The notes: generated by a model not told the origin, from the sequence alone. 64,000 nt of DNA from RBC038 sp041390625 (GCA_041390625.1 JAWKPM010000006.1:124001-188000), one strand, 5' to 3'; shown: positions 52,187 to 61,320, counted from the first letter of the stretch. Numbers and translations: made by a program.

Positions 52187-53860
52187 CTAGCGGGTGATGG
52201 CGCCCTCTTCGGCGCCGGAGACCAGCTTCGCGTACTTGGCGAACACACCCACCTCGTAGTTCGCGGGGCGCGGCTGCCACGCGGCGATGCGTGCGTTCAG
52301 CTCGTCCTCGGCGATCTCGACGTCGAGGCGACGGTTCGGGATATCGAAGGAGATGATGTCGCCCTCGCGCACGGCGGCGATCGGGCCGCCGGCGGCGGCC
52401 TCGGGCGCGACGTGCCCGGCCATCAGGCCTCGGGTGGCGCCGGAGAAGCGGCCGTCGGTCAGCAGCGCGACGTCCTCGCCGAGGCCCGCGCCGACGATCG
52501 CGGCGGTCACGCCGAGCATCTCGCGCATGCCGGGGCCGCCCTTCGGCCCCTCGTTGCGGATGACCACGACGTCGCCTGCCTTGATGTCGCCGCGGAGCAC
52601 GGCCTGCAGCGAGTCCTCCTCGCGCTCGAAGATGCGCGCTGGGCCTCGATGCGTCATGCGCTCGTGGCCGGCGACCTTAATGACGCAGCCCTGCGGGGCG
52701 AGGTTGCCCTTCAGGATCACGAGGCCACCCGTGGCCTTGAGCGGCTGCTCGACCGGCACGATGACGTCCTGGCCGGGCGTCTCCTCGGCGTTCGCTGCCT
52801 CCTCGGCGATCGTGCGACCAGTGACGGTCGTCACGCCGCCGTGCAGCTTGCCCGCATCGAGGAGCCGCTTCGCGAGCAGGGGCGTGCCGCCGGCGCGATC
52901 CATGTCGAGTGCGACATAACGACCACCAGGGCGGAGATCGCCGATGAGCGGCGTGCGCTCGCTGACCTCGTCGAAGTCGTCGATCGAGAGAGGCACCCCG
53001 GCCTCGCGGGCGATCGCGAGGAGGTGCAGCACGATGTTCGTCGAGCCGCCCGTCGAGGCGGCGCAGATGATGCCGTTCTCGAGCGCCTCGCGCGTCAGGA
53101 TGTCGCGCGGGCGCTGGCCTCGATTGAGCACGTCCATGACGAGCTCGCCCGCCTGGCGCCCGACCTCGGACTTGCGGGGGTCGGTGGCGCCGACGGTGGC
53201 CGAGCCCATCGGCGAGAGGCCCATGAACTCCATGGCAGTCGCCATCGTGTTGGCGGTGTACTGCGCGCCGCAGGCGCCGGCGCCGGGGCACGCGGCCGCC
53301 TCGAGCGCGGAGAGTCGGTCATCGCTCAGGTTGCCGGCGGCGTGCTGTCCCACGCCCTCGAAGACGTCCTGGATGGTGACGTCGTGGCCCTCCCAGACGC
53401 CCGGCGCGATCGAGCCGCTGTAGAGCACGAGGCCGGGGATGTTCAGGCGCGCGAGCGCCATGGCGGCCGCCGGGATCGTCTTGTCGCAGCCGACGATGAT
53501 GACGGCGGCATCGAAGGAGTAGCCCACGGCGCAGAGCTCGATGGAGTCGGCGATGAGCTCTCGTGAGATGAGCGAGGCCTTCATGCCCTCCGTGCCCATC
53601 GAGATGCCGTCGGAGATCGAGATCGTGTTGACCTCCATCGGCGTGCCGCCGGCGGCGCGGACCCCGGCCATCACGTGCTGGGCGAGCTCGCGCTGGCTGA
53701 AGTTACACGGCATGGTGCCGATCCACTCGTGCGCCACCATGACGAGGGGACGCTTGAGGTCGTCGGCGTCGAGGCCGACCGAGTGGAAGTACGAGCGGGC
53801 GGCGGCGCGATCCGGACCGTCCACCAGCGTGTGGCTGCGATGCCGAGGGTCGAAGGCCAT
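52187..53860 (-). CDS. ilvD: Dihydroxy-acid dehydratase
   Basis: 557 residues, typical length. Iron-sulfur ligands Cys52 (GTMPCNFSQ), Cys125 (VGCDKTIPA) and Cys197 (CPGAGACGAQ) fit the [2Fe-2S] type. SDGISMGTEGMKASLISREL and VALLTDGRFSGATRGLMAGH are conserved. It makes 2-oxo acids for valine, isoleucine and leucine. GAAGGAGA precedes the ATG. Transcribed divergently from UspA. Confidence 0.97.
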   Translation of the reverse strand: MAFDPRHRSHTLVDGPDRAAARSYFHSVGLDADDLKRPLVMVAHEWIGTMPCNFSQRELAQHVMAGVRAAGGTPMEVNTISISDGISMGTEGMKASLISRELIADSIELCAVGYSFDAAVIIVGCDKTIPAAAMALARLNIPGLVLYSGSIAPGVWEGHDVTIQDVFEGVGQHAAGNLSDDRLSALEAAACPGAGACGAQYTANTMATAMEFMGLSPMGSATVGATDPRKSEVGRQAGELVMDVLNRGQRPRDILTREALENGIICAASTGGSTNIVLHLLAIAREAGVPLSIDDFDEVSERTPLIGDLRPGGRYVALDMDRAGGTPLLAKRLLDAGKLHGGVTTVTGRTIAEEAANAEETPGQDVIVPVEQPLKATGGLVILKGNLAPQGCVIKVAGHERMTHRGPARIFEREEDSLQAVLRGDIKAGDVVVIRNEGPKGGPGMREMLGVTAAIVGAGLGEDVALLTDGRFSGATRGLMAGHVAPEAAAGGPIAAVREGDIISFDIPNRRLDVEIAEDELNARIAAWQPRPANYEVGVFAKYAKLVSGAEEGAITR

Positions 53861-53956
53861 CGGACTCTCCTTCGAGTTGCGTCAGGTTGCGTTCTGTAGC
53901 GTCAGGCCGAATGTAGCAGGGCATCGCCGCACGGGCGTTGGTGCATTGTTGGCAGA

Positions 53957-53985
53957 TTGGCCCTCGGTCGGGCGAGCCGTATGAT
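53957..53985 (+). promoter_or_regulatory. Sigma-70-type promoter of the UspA gene
   Basis: TTGGCC (-35, 53957-53962), 17-base spacer, TATGAT (-10, 53980-53985); the ATG follows at 54019 with GGGGAGG in between. The spacing is ideal. Confidence 0.75.
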
Positions 53986-54018
53986 TCGCGCGCTGAACGT
54001 GCCAGGCGGGGAGGCTCG

Positions 54019-54498
54019 ATGTACCGGAAGTTGCTGCTGACGCTGGACGGCTCCGAGGTCTCGGCGAAGGCCGTGCCGCACGCCGTGCAGATCGCCACGT
54101 CCTCCGGCGCCGAGGTGGTCCTGCTTCGGGTCGTCGACTCGGTGGGGCACATCATCGCGCAGTCCACCCCGGCCGGCTTCGAGATGTCGGCGGGCGGCGT
54201 CACCGCCGACATCGCCGAGCAGGCCGTTGCTGCCCAGCAGCAGGCCGCCCAGGCGGAGCTCGACGATGTCGCGGAGCAGCTCCGTGCGCAGGGCGTGCAA
54301 ACCGTCTCGACCGTCGTCGCGGAGGGCATTCCCGGTGACGAGATCGTCCGCGCGGCCGACGAGCTCGGATGCGACATTGTCGTGATGGCGACGCACGGAC
54401 GCAGCGGCCTCGGACGGGCCGTCCTCGGCTCGGTGGCCGACCACGTCGTGCGCCACACGCCGAAGTCGGCCGTGCTGCTCGTTCGCGTGCACGACTAG
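54019..54498 (+). CDS. Universal stress protein
   Basis: 159 residues. N-terminal KLLLTLDGSEVSAKAVPHAV with the conserved Asp, and the ATP-binding signature GRSGLGRAVLGSVADHV followed by VRHTPKSAVLLVRV, which is the GxxGx9GS pattern of ATP-binding members. Ala/Gln-rich helix in the middle. GGGGAGG precedes the ATG. Expected cytoplasmic ATP-sensing stress protein. Confidence 0.95.
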   Translation: MYRKLLLTLDGSEVSAKAVPHAVQIATSSGAEVVLLRVVDSVGHIIAQSTPAGFEMSAGGVTADIAEQAVAAQQQAAQAELDDVAEQLRAQGVQTVSTVVAEGIPGDEIVRAADELGCDIVVMATHGRSGLGRAVLGSVADHVVRHTPKSAVLLVRVHD

Positions 54499-54520
54499 GT
54501 CGGCTGCCCGTCCGGATGGT

Positions 54521-55051
54521 CTAGCGGCCTGCGGGGTCCTCGGGGATCGGCAGGTCTTTCGAGTGGCCGTTCGTCTGCGGGCAGAAGTGCTGGCCATCGC
54601 CCTCGATGGGACGCCCGCAGAGCGGGCACGTCGGGCGGCCGGCCGCCACGATGTCGGGGATCGTCTCGACCAGTGACATCGCCATCGCGCGCGTGATCTC
54701 GGCGCGGAACGCCGGCGTGTCGGCGCGTTCGATCGCCTCGCGATCGTCGACGAGCATGACGACCTGCTCGACCTCGGCGACGAAGTCGAGGCCGAGGCGT
54801 GCGACCTGCAACTCGACGTCTCCGACCTCGAAGTCCTCGACGGCGGGCGCGGCCTCGGTCGGGCGGCCGCGCTGCCTCGAGTGGTCCGCGAGCAGCTGCG
54901 AGATCGCGCGCGCGAGGGCGGCGAGCTGCTCCTTCTCGAGCCAGAGCGAGGCGCGGTTCTGGCCGGACTGCACGCGTACCCGGAACGTGCGACCGCCGGG
55001 CGGTCCGATCGACTGCGCATCGATGGCATCGACGAGGCCGTAGTCGATCAT
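54521..55051 (-). CDS. DUF3090 (TIGR03847) protein
   Basis: 176 residues. N-terminal GPPGGRTFRVRVQSGQNRAS then LWLEKEQLAALARAISQLL, and a C-terminal zinc-binding CPLCGRPI with HFCPQTNGH. This full pattern is the DUF3090 family, known from Actinobacteria and Chloroflexi and often near phosphomutase-like genes; function is unknown. AAGGGA precedes the ATG. Confidence 0.9.
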   Translation of the reverse strand: MIDYGLVDAIDAQSIGPPGGRTFRVRVQSGQNRASLWLEKEQLAALARAISQLLADHSRQRGRPTEAAPAVEDFEVGDVELQVARLGLDFVAEVEQVVMLVDDREAIERADTPAFRAEITRAMAMSLVETIPDIVAAGRPTCPLCGRPIEGDGQHFCPQTNGHSKDLPIPEDPAGR

Positions 55052-55180
55052 CAGGGTCCCTTCGGGCGCGCCGGCGGCGAGGGTATGGAGCGGTCCGCAC
55101 GGGGGTCAACCAGCGGGCCCACAGCCGTTACACACGCCTCGTATCATGTGCGCCCATTTCCGATCGAGCGGGGGCGAACG

Positions 55181-56635
55181 ATGCCCGACCAGCCCTGGAC
55201 CCTGACGATTGCCGAAGCCGCCGCGCTCATCGAGTCGCGCGAGCTCTCGGCGGTCGCGCTCACCGAGGCCGTGTTCGCGCGCATCGACGCGACGGACGGC
55301 GTCCTCAACTCGTACGTGCGGCTGATGCGGACCTCGGCGCTGGCCGAGGCGCGGGCGGCGGCGGAGCGGGCGGAGCGCGGCGAACGGCGCGGTCCCCTCG
55401 ATGGCGTGCCGATCGCGGTGAAGGACCTCTACGACACCGCGGGCGTCGTGACCGCCGCCGGCACGGGCGCCTATCGCGAGCGCGTGCCCGCCGAGGACGC
55501 GACGGCCGTTCGCCGCCTGCGCGCGGCGGGCGCGGTCATCCTCGGCAAGACGAACACGCACGAGCTGGCGATGGGTGGCACGACGAACAACGTCCACTTC
55601 GGGGCGACGCGCAATCCGTGGGACACCAGCCGTGTGCCCGGTGGGTCCTCGGGTGGGTCGGGGGCAGCGCTCGCCGCCGGGCAGGCGATCGGCGCGCTCG
55701 GCACCGACACGGGCGGCTCGATTCGGATCCCGGCGGCGTTCTGCGGGATCACCGGGCACAAGCCCACGTACGGCCTCGTGGGACGCGGTGGCATCGTGCC
55801 GCTCTCGCTCACGCTTGACCATGCCGGGCCGATGGCGCGCACCGCCCTCGACTGCGCGCTGATGCTGACGGCGCTGGCGGGCCCGGACGAGCGCGACCTC
55901 GACTCCTCGGGGCGCGCGGGCGAGGACTACGCCTCGATGCTCGAGGGGGGCATCGCCGGGCTGCGGCTGGCGGTCGTGCCCTCGCTGGTCGAGGACTCGC
56001 AGCCGGCGGTCCTCGAGAACTTCGAGCGCTCCCTCGATGTGCTGCGCAACCTCGGCGCGGAGATCACCGAGGCCGAGCCGCTCGCGGGGGTGCACGATGA
56101 CTGGCGCGGCCTGCTGGGCGCGATGATGAGCGTCGAGGCGGCGAGCTACATCGATGGCGTGTTGGCACGGCGGCCGCAGGCGATCGGCGAGCCGACACGG
56201 AGCCGGTTGCAGGCGGGCCTCGAGGTGAAGGCGGTCGACTACGCGAAGGCGCTGCAGGCGCGCAAGCGCATCGAGCAGCGGTACGAGTCGGCCCTGCTCG
56301 ACTTCGATGCGTGCGTCGTGCCGACGTCGCCGATCGTCGCGGAGCCGATCGCCGACGACCCGACGACGGAGTCGCCGCCGAGCACGAAGTTCCGCAACAC
56401 CTCGGTGTTCGACCACACGCACCAGCCCTCGATCTCCGTGCCGAACGGGTTCGACGCGGACGGGCTGCCGACGGGGCTGATGATCTCGACGGCGCAGTTC
56501 CGTGACGGCCTCGCGCTGCGGATCGCGCACACCTTCCAGCAGGCGACGGACTTCCACACGCGACGGCCGCCAGAGTCGAATCTCGATGTTTCACGTGAAT
56601 CCTCGGGCGAGGCTGTCGATCCGGGCGCCGGTTGA
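55181..56635 (+). CDS. Amidase signature-family enzyme
   Basis: 484 residues. Catalytic Lys in GVPIAVKDLYDTAGVV, the cis-Ser in GTDTGGSIRIPAAFCGI and the nucleophile region in RVPGGSSGGSGAALAAGQ. It hydrolyses an amide, possibly as a GatA-like or aryl amidase; without gatB or gatC nearby the former is unlikely. The last 20 residues contain a parS-like DNA sequence. TATCAT at 55142-55147 may be its -10. Confidence 0.93.
   Translation: MPDQPWTLTIAEAAALIESRELSAVALTEAVFARIDATDGVLNSYVRLMRTSALAEARAAAERAERGERRGPLDGVPIAVKDLYDTAGVVTAAGTGAYRERVPAEDATAVRRLRAAGAVILGKTNTHELAMGGTTNNVHFGATRNPWDTSRVPGGSSGGSGAALAAGQAIGALGTDTGGSIRIPAAFCGITGHKPTYGLVGRGGIVPLSLTLDHAGPMARTALDCALMLTALAGPDERDLDSSGRAGEDYASMLEGGIAGLRLAVVPSLVEDSQPAVLENFERSLDVLRNLGAEITEAEPLAGVHDDWRGLLGAMMSVEAASYIDGVLARRPQAIGEPTRSRLQAGLEVKAVDYAKALQARKRIEQRYESALLDFDACVVPTSPIVAEPIADDPTTESPPSTKFRNTSVFDHTHQPSISVPNGFDADGLPTGLMISTAQFRDGLALRIAHTFQQATDFHTRRPPESNLDVSRESSGEAVDPGAG
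56587..56602. other. parS-like ParB-binding site
   Basis: TGTTTCACGTGAATCC matches 14 of 16 bases of the bacterial chromosomal parS consensus (TGTTTCACGTGAAACA), including the whole core TTTCACGTGAA. It lies within the end of the amidase gene. ParB/Spo0J sites cluster around the replication origin. Confidence 0.65.
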
Positions 56636-56696
56636 TCGTCATCCTGTCGATGGAGGCGCAGGGCCGCCATCGGCGCAGCCCGCGGAAGGGGAAGCG

Positions 56697-57053
56697 ATGA
56701 AGTACGCACTGCTGATCTACGAGAACGAGGGACAGGCCGACCAGTCCGAGGAGCAGATGGGCCGCTGGTGGGCCTACACCGAGGAGCTGCAGAAGAGCGG
56801 CCAGGGGGCCGGCGGCGAGGCGCTGCAGCCGATCGCCACGGCGACGACCGTGCGGGTTCGCGACGGCAAGACCGTGACGACGGATGGCCCGTTCGCCGAG
56901 ACGAAAGAACAGCTCGGCGGGTTCTACCTCGTCGACTGCAACAACCTCGACGAGGCGATCGCCTGGGCGGCCAAGATTCCGAACTCCAACAGCGGCTCGA
57001 TCGAAGTGCGTCCGCTGCTGACCTTCGACGACATGCCCGAGCACGGGCAGTAG
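56697..57053 (+). CDS. DGPF/YCII-domain protein
   Basis: 118 residues: MKYALLIYENEGQADQSEEQ, WWAYTEELQKSG, then the namesake TVTTDGPFAETKEQLGGFYL and VDCNNLDEAIAWAAKIP. Such proteins accompany ECF42 sigma factors. It ends 5 bases before the next start, so one operon. Role in the regulatory pair is unknown. Confidence 0.92.
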   Translation: MKYALLIYENEGQADQSEEQMGRWWAYTEELQKSGQGAGGEALQPIATATTVRVRDGKTVTTDGPFAETKEQLGGFYLVDCNNLDEAIAWAAKIPNSNSGSIEVRPLLTFDDMPEHGQ

Positions 57054-57058
57054 CGGCG

Positions 57059-58369
57059 ATGGCCGCCGCGGAAGGTGCGGCCTCGGCACTCGACGTGCGT
57101 CGAGCGGTCGAGCGCGCCTTCCGCGACGACGGCGGCCGCATCATCGCCTCGCTGATCGGGTCGTGCGGCGGTGACTTCCAGCTCGCCGAGGACTCGATGC
57201 AGGACGCCTTCGAGGTCGCGCTCGAACGCTGGCAGCGCGACGGCATTCCTCGACAGCCCGGTGCCTGGGTGCTGACGACCGCGCGTCGACGCGCGATCGA
57301 CCGGCTGCGGCGCGCGCAGACGTGGCGCCGCAAGCAGGACGTCCTCGAGCGCCTCGCTCGCCTGGAGCAGGAGGAGGCGCTGCAGGGCACGACGGGCGGC
57401 GAGGAGCCCGAGGAGGGCACCGTGGAGGACCACCGCCTCCGCTTGATCTTCACCTGCTGCCACCCGGCGCTGGCGCCGGAGGCGCAGATCGCGCTCACGC
57501 TACGGACGATCGCCGGCCTCGAGACGCCCGAGATCGCGCGGGCGTTCCTCGTGCCGGAGCCGACGATGGCGCAGCGCCTGGTGCGGGCGAAGCGCAAGAT
57601 TCGCGACGCCGGCATCCCGTACGAGGTGCCGGACGACGCGGCGCTGCCGGCGCGGCTCGCGACCGTGCTTGCCGTGATCTACCTCGTGTTCAACGAGGGC
57701 TACACGGCGACGGCCGGCGACCGCCTGCTGCGCGTCGAGCTCTGCAGCGAGGCGATTCGCCTCGCGCGCGTGCTCGTGGAGCTCATGCCGGACGAGCCTG
57801 AGGCGATCGGGCTGCTCGCGCTGATGCTGCTACACGACTCGCGGCGGGACGCACGCACGAACGCCGCCGGCGACCTCGTGACGCTCGAGGAGCAGGACCG
57901 CTCGCTGTGGCACCACGATCAGTCCCTCGAGGGCCGCACGCTCATCGATCGCGCGATGCGGGCGCGGCGGCCGGGGCCGTTCCAACTGCAGGCGGCGATT
58001 GCCGCGCTGCATGCCGAGGCGGAGACGCCGGAGGCGACGGACTGGGTGCAAATCGGGCTGCTCTACAGCGAGCTGCTGCGGATCCAGCCCTCGCCGATCG
58101 TGCGCCTGAACCGCGCGGTGGCGGTCGCGATGGCGCTGGGGCCTCGAGTGGGGCTGGCGGAGCTCGACGAGCTGGCGGAGGAGGGCGACCTCGAGGGGTA
58201 CCACCTGCTGCACGCGGCGCGCGCCGATCTGCTGCGGCGCGACGGGCGACCCTCCGAGGCGGCGGAGGCGTACGAGCGTGCCCTCCAGCTGTGCTCTAAC
58301 CCGGTGGAGGAGCGCTATCTGCGACGGCGCCTCGATGAGGTGCGCGCGGCCTCGACGGGAGCACCCTGA
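57059..58369 (+). CDS. ECF42-type sigma factor with TPR-like extension
   Basis: 436 residues. Sigma region 2 (AEDSMQDAFEVALERWQRDG with PRQPGAWVLTTARRRAIDRL) and region 4 (ETPEIARAFLVPEPTMAQRL and VRAKRKIRDAGIPY), then a long helical, TPR-like extension (LLYSELLRIQPSPIVRLNRA) of 250 residues. Long C-terminal extension and a DGPF partner define group ECF42; no anti-sigma factor is needed. Starting ATG is 5 bases after the partner's stop. Confidence 0.93.
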   Translation: MAAAEGAASALDVRRAVERAFRDDGGRIIASLIGSCGGDFQLAEDSMQDAFEVALERWQRDGIPRQPGAWVLTTARRRAIDRLRRAQTWRRKQDVLERLARLEQEEALQGTTGGEEPEEGTVEDHRLRLIFTCCHPALAPEAQIALTLRTIAGLETPEIARAFLVPEPTMAQRLVRAKRKIRDAGIPYEVPDDAALPARLATVLAVIYLVFNEGYTATAGDRLLRVELCSEAIRLARVLVELMPDEPEAIGLLALMLLHDSRRDARTNAAGDLVTLEEQDRSLWHHDQSLEGRTLIDRAMRARRPGPFQLQAAIAALHAEAETPEATDWVQIGLLYSELLRIQPSPIVRLNRAVAVAMALGPRVGLAELDELAEEGDLEGYHLLHAARADLLRRDGRPSEAAEAYERALQLCSNPVEERYLRRRLDEVRAASTGAP

Positions 58370-58412
58370 CAGATCGACAGGCGTCGAACGACGGACATCG
58401 AAGGAGGTCACC

Positions 58413-58904
58413 ATGCCCGAGGCACCCGAGCAGATCACCCCGAAGCGGCTGGGCGACTACCTGGACGTGATGAGCAAGGCCGTGTTCCAGAGCGGGATCT
58501 CCTGGAAGGTCGTCGAGGCGAAGTGGCCCGACACCCGGGAGGCATTCCGCAACTTCGACGCGAAGAAGGTCGCATCGATGTCCGAGCGCGACATCGACGC
58601 GCTCGCGCAGGACACGCGGGTCATTCGCAACCGGCGGAAGCTCGAGGCGATCGTCACGAACGCCGGGCGGATGCTCGAGCTCGAGACGGAGCACGGCTCG
58701 TTCAAGCGGTACCTGCAGGCGCACGACGACTTCGATGCGACGGTCGCGGCGCTGCGCAAGGACTTCAAGTTCATGGGCGAGATGGGCTGCTACTACTTCC
58801 TCTACGTCGTCGGCGAGCCGGTGCCACCGCATGAGGAGTGGCAGGCATCGAGGCAGCAGGCCGCGCCGCGGAAGGCGGCGGCGCGGGCGCCTCGGAAGCG
58901 TTAG
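58413..58904 (+). CDS. DNA-3-methyladenine glycosylase I-like protein
   Basis: 163 residues. FQSGISWKVVEAKWPDTREA, FRNFDAKKVASMSERDIDAL and DTRVIRNRRKLEAIVTNAGR are the core of the Tag family (helix-hairpin-helix-type base excision). Tag normally has zinc-binding Cys/His near both ends; these are not obvious, so it may be a non-zinc relative. AAGGAGG ribosome site. C-terminal tail is Lys/Arg/Ala-rich. Confidence 0.85.
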   Translation: MPEAPEQITPKRLGDYLDVMSKAVFQSGISWKVVEAKWPDTREAFRNFDAKKVASMSERDIDALAQDTRVIRNRRKLEAIVTNAGRMLELETEHGSFKRYLQAHDDFDATVAALRKDFKFMGEMGCYYFLYVVGEPVPPHEEWQASRQQAAPRKAAARAPRKR

Positions 58905-58957
58905 GCCTCGACCGTCCCGCGCTTCGTCGAGATCGAGGCGCGGGCTACCATCAGGCC

Positions 58958-59887
58958 GTGAGCCTCGAGCCTCCGGCCGACCTCGATGTCTCGCGCGACG
59001 AGCCGCTCGCGCGTCATACCTACATGCGCGTGGGTGGGCCGGCCGAGTGGTTCGCCGAACCGGCCGACCTCGATGCGCTCGAGGCGCTGCTGGAGTGGGC
59101 GTTCCAGGCCGGGCTGGCGGTCCGCGTCCTCGGTGGGGGGTCGAACGTCGTGGTGGCCGACGCCGGCGTGCGGGGCCTCGTGGTCTCGCTGCGGCGGTGC
59201 GCCGGGGGCGTTCGTTTCGATGGGACCTCGGTACTTGCGGGTGGGGGGGTGATGCTGCCGGCGCTCGCGCGCGCCGCGGCCGAGCACGACCTCGGGGGGC
59301 TCGAGTTCGCCATCGGCATCCCGGGCACCGTCGGCGGCGCGCTGCAGTCGAACGCCGGCATCGGTGATCGGCGGGAGATCGGGCCGCTGGTGGAGTCGAT
59401 CGAGGTCCTCGAGGACGGACGACGGCGCCACCTCGATGCCAGCGAGATCGTCTTCGACTATCGAAGCTCGTCGCTGCGCGGGAGCGGGGCGATCGCACTC
59501 GAGGCGCGGCTGCGCCTCGAGCCTCGGCCGCGCGCTGAGGTCGAGGCGGAGATGCGTCGACTGCTGGAGGCGCGCCAGGCCTCGCAGCCCACCGCCGAGC
59601 GCAACGCCGGTTCGATCTTCCGCAACCCACCGGGCGACTACGCGGGCCGTGTGATCGAGGCGGCCGGGTGCAAGGGACTGCGCATCGGCGGCGCCGAGGT
59701 CAGCACGCTGCACGCGAACTTCATCGTCCTCGACGCCACGGGCACGGCTGAGGACGTGGTTCGGCTGATGGAGGCAGTGCAGGAGCGGGTGCGCTCCGTC
59801 CTCGATGTGCGGCTCGTGCCGGAGGTCGAGTGGTGGGGCGACGGCGAGACGCCGCCGCCGTGGCGGGACGGTGCCAGCGGCGGCTAG
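58958..59887 (+). CDS. murB: UDP-N-acetylenolpyruvoylglucosamine reductase
   Basis: 309 residues. FAD site VLGGGSNVVVADAGVRGLVV and GIPGTVGGALQSNAGIGDRR; catalytic Ser in AERNAGSIFRNPPGDYAGR; Glu near the end in PEVEWWG. The reaction completes UDP-MurNAc in peptidoglycan synthesis, so the cell makes murein. TACCAT (58946-58951) ends 6 bases before GTG: probably leaderless. Its TAG shares CTAG with the convergent gene. Confidence 0.95.
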   Translation: MSLEPPADLDVSRDEPLARHTYMRVGGPAEWFAEPADLDALEALLEWAFQAGLAVRVLGGGSNVVVADAGVRGLVVSLRRCAGGVRFDGTSVLAGGGVMLPALARAAAEHDLGGLEFAIGIPGTVGGALQSNAGIGDRREIGPLVESIEVLEDGRRRHLDASEIVFDYRSSSLRGSGAIALEARLRLEPRPRAEVEAEMRRLLEARQASQPTAERNAGSIFRNPPGDYAGRVIEAAGCKGLRIGGAEVSTLHANFIVLDATGTAEDVVRLMEAVQERVRSVLDVRLVPEVEWWGDGETPPPWRDGASGG

Positions 59888-61320
59888 GCAGCCGCCCGCG
59901 TCACCAGGTCGTCGAGGATCGTGGCGTATTGCGTGAGGTGGCGAATTGCGAGGTAGTCCTCGCGGACGCGCTCGCGGGCGGCGTCGCCGAGCGTCGAGGC
60001 GAGCGCCGGCTCCTCGATCAGGCGACCGAGGGCGGACGCGAAGGCATCGATGTCGGACGCGTCCTCGATCAGCAGGCCGTGCACCCCGTGGTCGATCTGG
60101 TCCTGGATGCCGCCGACGGCGCTGGCGACCATCGGGCGGGCCTTCCACATCGCCTCGGTGACGGTCAGGCCGAAGCCCTCGTGCAGGCTCTTCTGCACGA
60201 CGACGGCCGCGTGCTGCTGGAGCGCGTTCACGATGAGCGCGTTCTCGACGAGGTCGGCGGTCGGGAGCATCGCGAGGTGGATGCGGCGCCGCGCGCCCTC
60301 GGGCAGCGCGCGCCACGACTCGACCACCGACTCGAGGACGGTCGCCGACTCGGGATCGTCGGTCACGGCTGTGACCTCGGGCCCCGCGAGCACGAGATGG
60401 GCGCCGCCGGGGGCATCGCCGTTCACGAGCGAGGCGTAGCCCTGCATGACACCGACGGGGTCCTTGAGCGGGTCCCACCTCGAGACCTGCACGATGAGCG
60501 GGGTGTCCGCAGGCGGCGGCGCGCCCTCGCGGATGACGTCGGCCGGGCGCTCGACACGCCAGCCGACGGGGGCGTGTGGAACATCGATGGCGCCCGTATC
60601 GCCCTCGATGAGGTTGGCTGTGCCGAGGATCGAGGCCGTCGTCGCGGCATCGAGCTCACGGTTCTTCGCGCTGAAGGGGTCGATCGACGGCGCCACGATC
60701 GAGACGAGGGCATGGCTCGAGGCGGCGGGGACGTACGCCGAGCGCGAGAAGATGTGGACGCCCACCTGCGCGAGGTAGGGCGCGAGGAAGGCCCAGCCGC
60801 GCTCGACCTCCTCGTTGACCTCGTCCTGGCCGATGTGGCAGCGCCAGATGAGGTGTGCACCGATGCCCTGGAGGTGCGGCGCGAGGCCGGCGGTCTGGGG
60901 GTCGTGGAGGATGACCACGTCGCCCGGGCGGACGAGCTGTAGGACCTCGCGGGCGTTCTCGCGGAGGACGAGCTCGTAGACCGCGCGCTCCGTTTCGTCG
61001 AGCGGTGAGCCGTCGCCGGCGGAGCCGTGGAGCGCGTGGTGCAGGCGCTTCGTGATCTCGAAGAATTCGGCGGTGCCCTCGATGACGAGCCAGCGGGCAT
61101 CGAGGCCGAGGCCACGCGCGTAGCCGAGCAGCGAGGGCAGCATCTCCGCCACCCCGCCGCCGACGGCGGTGCTGTTGATGTTCCAGATCGAGCGGCCGGT
61201 GTGGCGGTCGCGGGCCTCGGCGGCGATGCGCTCCGTCTCGCGGAGGCGGGCCGAGCCGACGATGGGCTCGAAGCGCTGCAGCGGCTCGGGCGTGATGTCC
61301 ACCTCGAAGACCCGTGCCAT
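59884..61320 (-). CDS. treT: Trehalose synthase-type glycosyltransferase (TreT-like, GT4)
   Basis: 478 residues. SIWNINSTAVGGGVAEMLPS, IWRCHIGQDEVNEEVERGW, VQVSRWDPLKDPVGVMQGYA and LHEGFGLTVTEAMWKARPMV with GIQDQIDHGVHGLLI are those of TreT, which joins ADP/UDP-glucose and glucose to trehalose reversibly. It implies trehalose as a compatible solute. GAGG precedes the ATG; an open frame goes on to 61557 and beyond. Confidence 0.9.
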   Translation of the reverse strand: MARVFEVDITPEPLQRFEPIVGSARLRETERIAAEARDRHTGRSIWNINSTAVGGGVAEMLPSLLGYARGLGLDARWLVIEGTAEFFEITKRLHHALHGSAGDGSPLDETERAVYELVLRENAREVLQLVRPGDVVILHDPQTAGLAPHLQGIGAHLIWRCHIGQDEVNEEVERGWAFLAPYLAQVGVHIFSRSAYVPAASSHALVSIVAPSIDPFSAKNRELDAATTASILGTANLIEGDTGAIDVPHAPVGWRVERPADVIREGAPPPADTPLIVQVSRWDPLKDPVGVMQGYASLVNGDAPGGAHLVLAGPEVTAVTDDPESATVLESVVESWRALPEGARRRIHLAMLPTADLVENALIVNALQQHAAVVVQKSLHEGFGLTVTEAMWKARPMVASAVGGIQDQIDHGVHGLLIEDASDIDAFASALGRLIEEPALASTLGDAARERVREDYLAIRHLTQYATILDDLVTRAAA

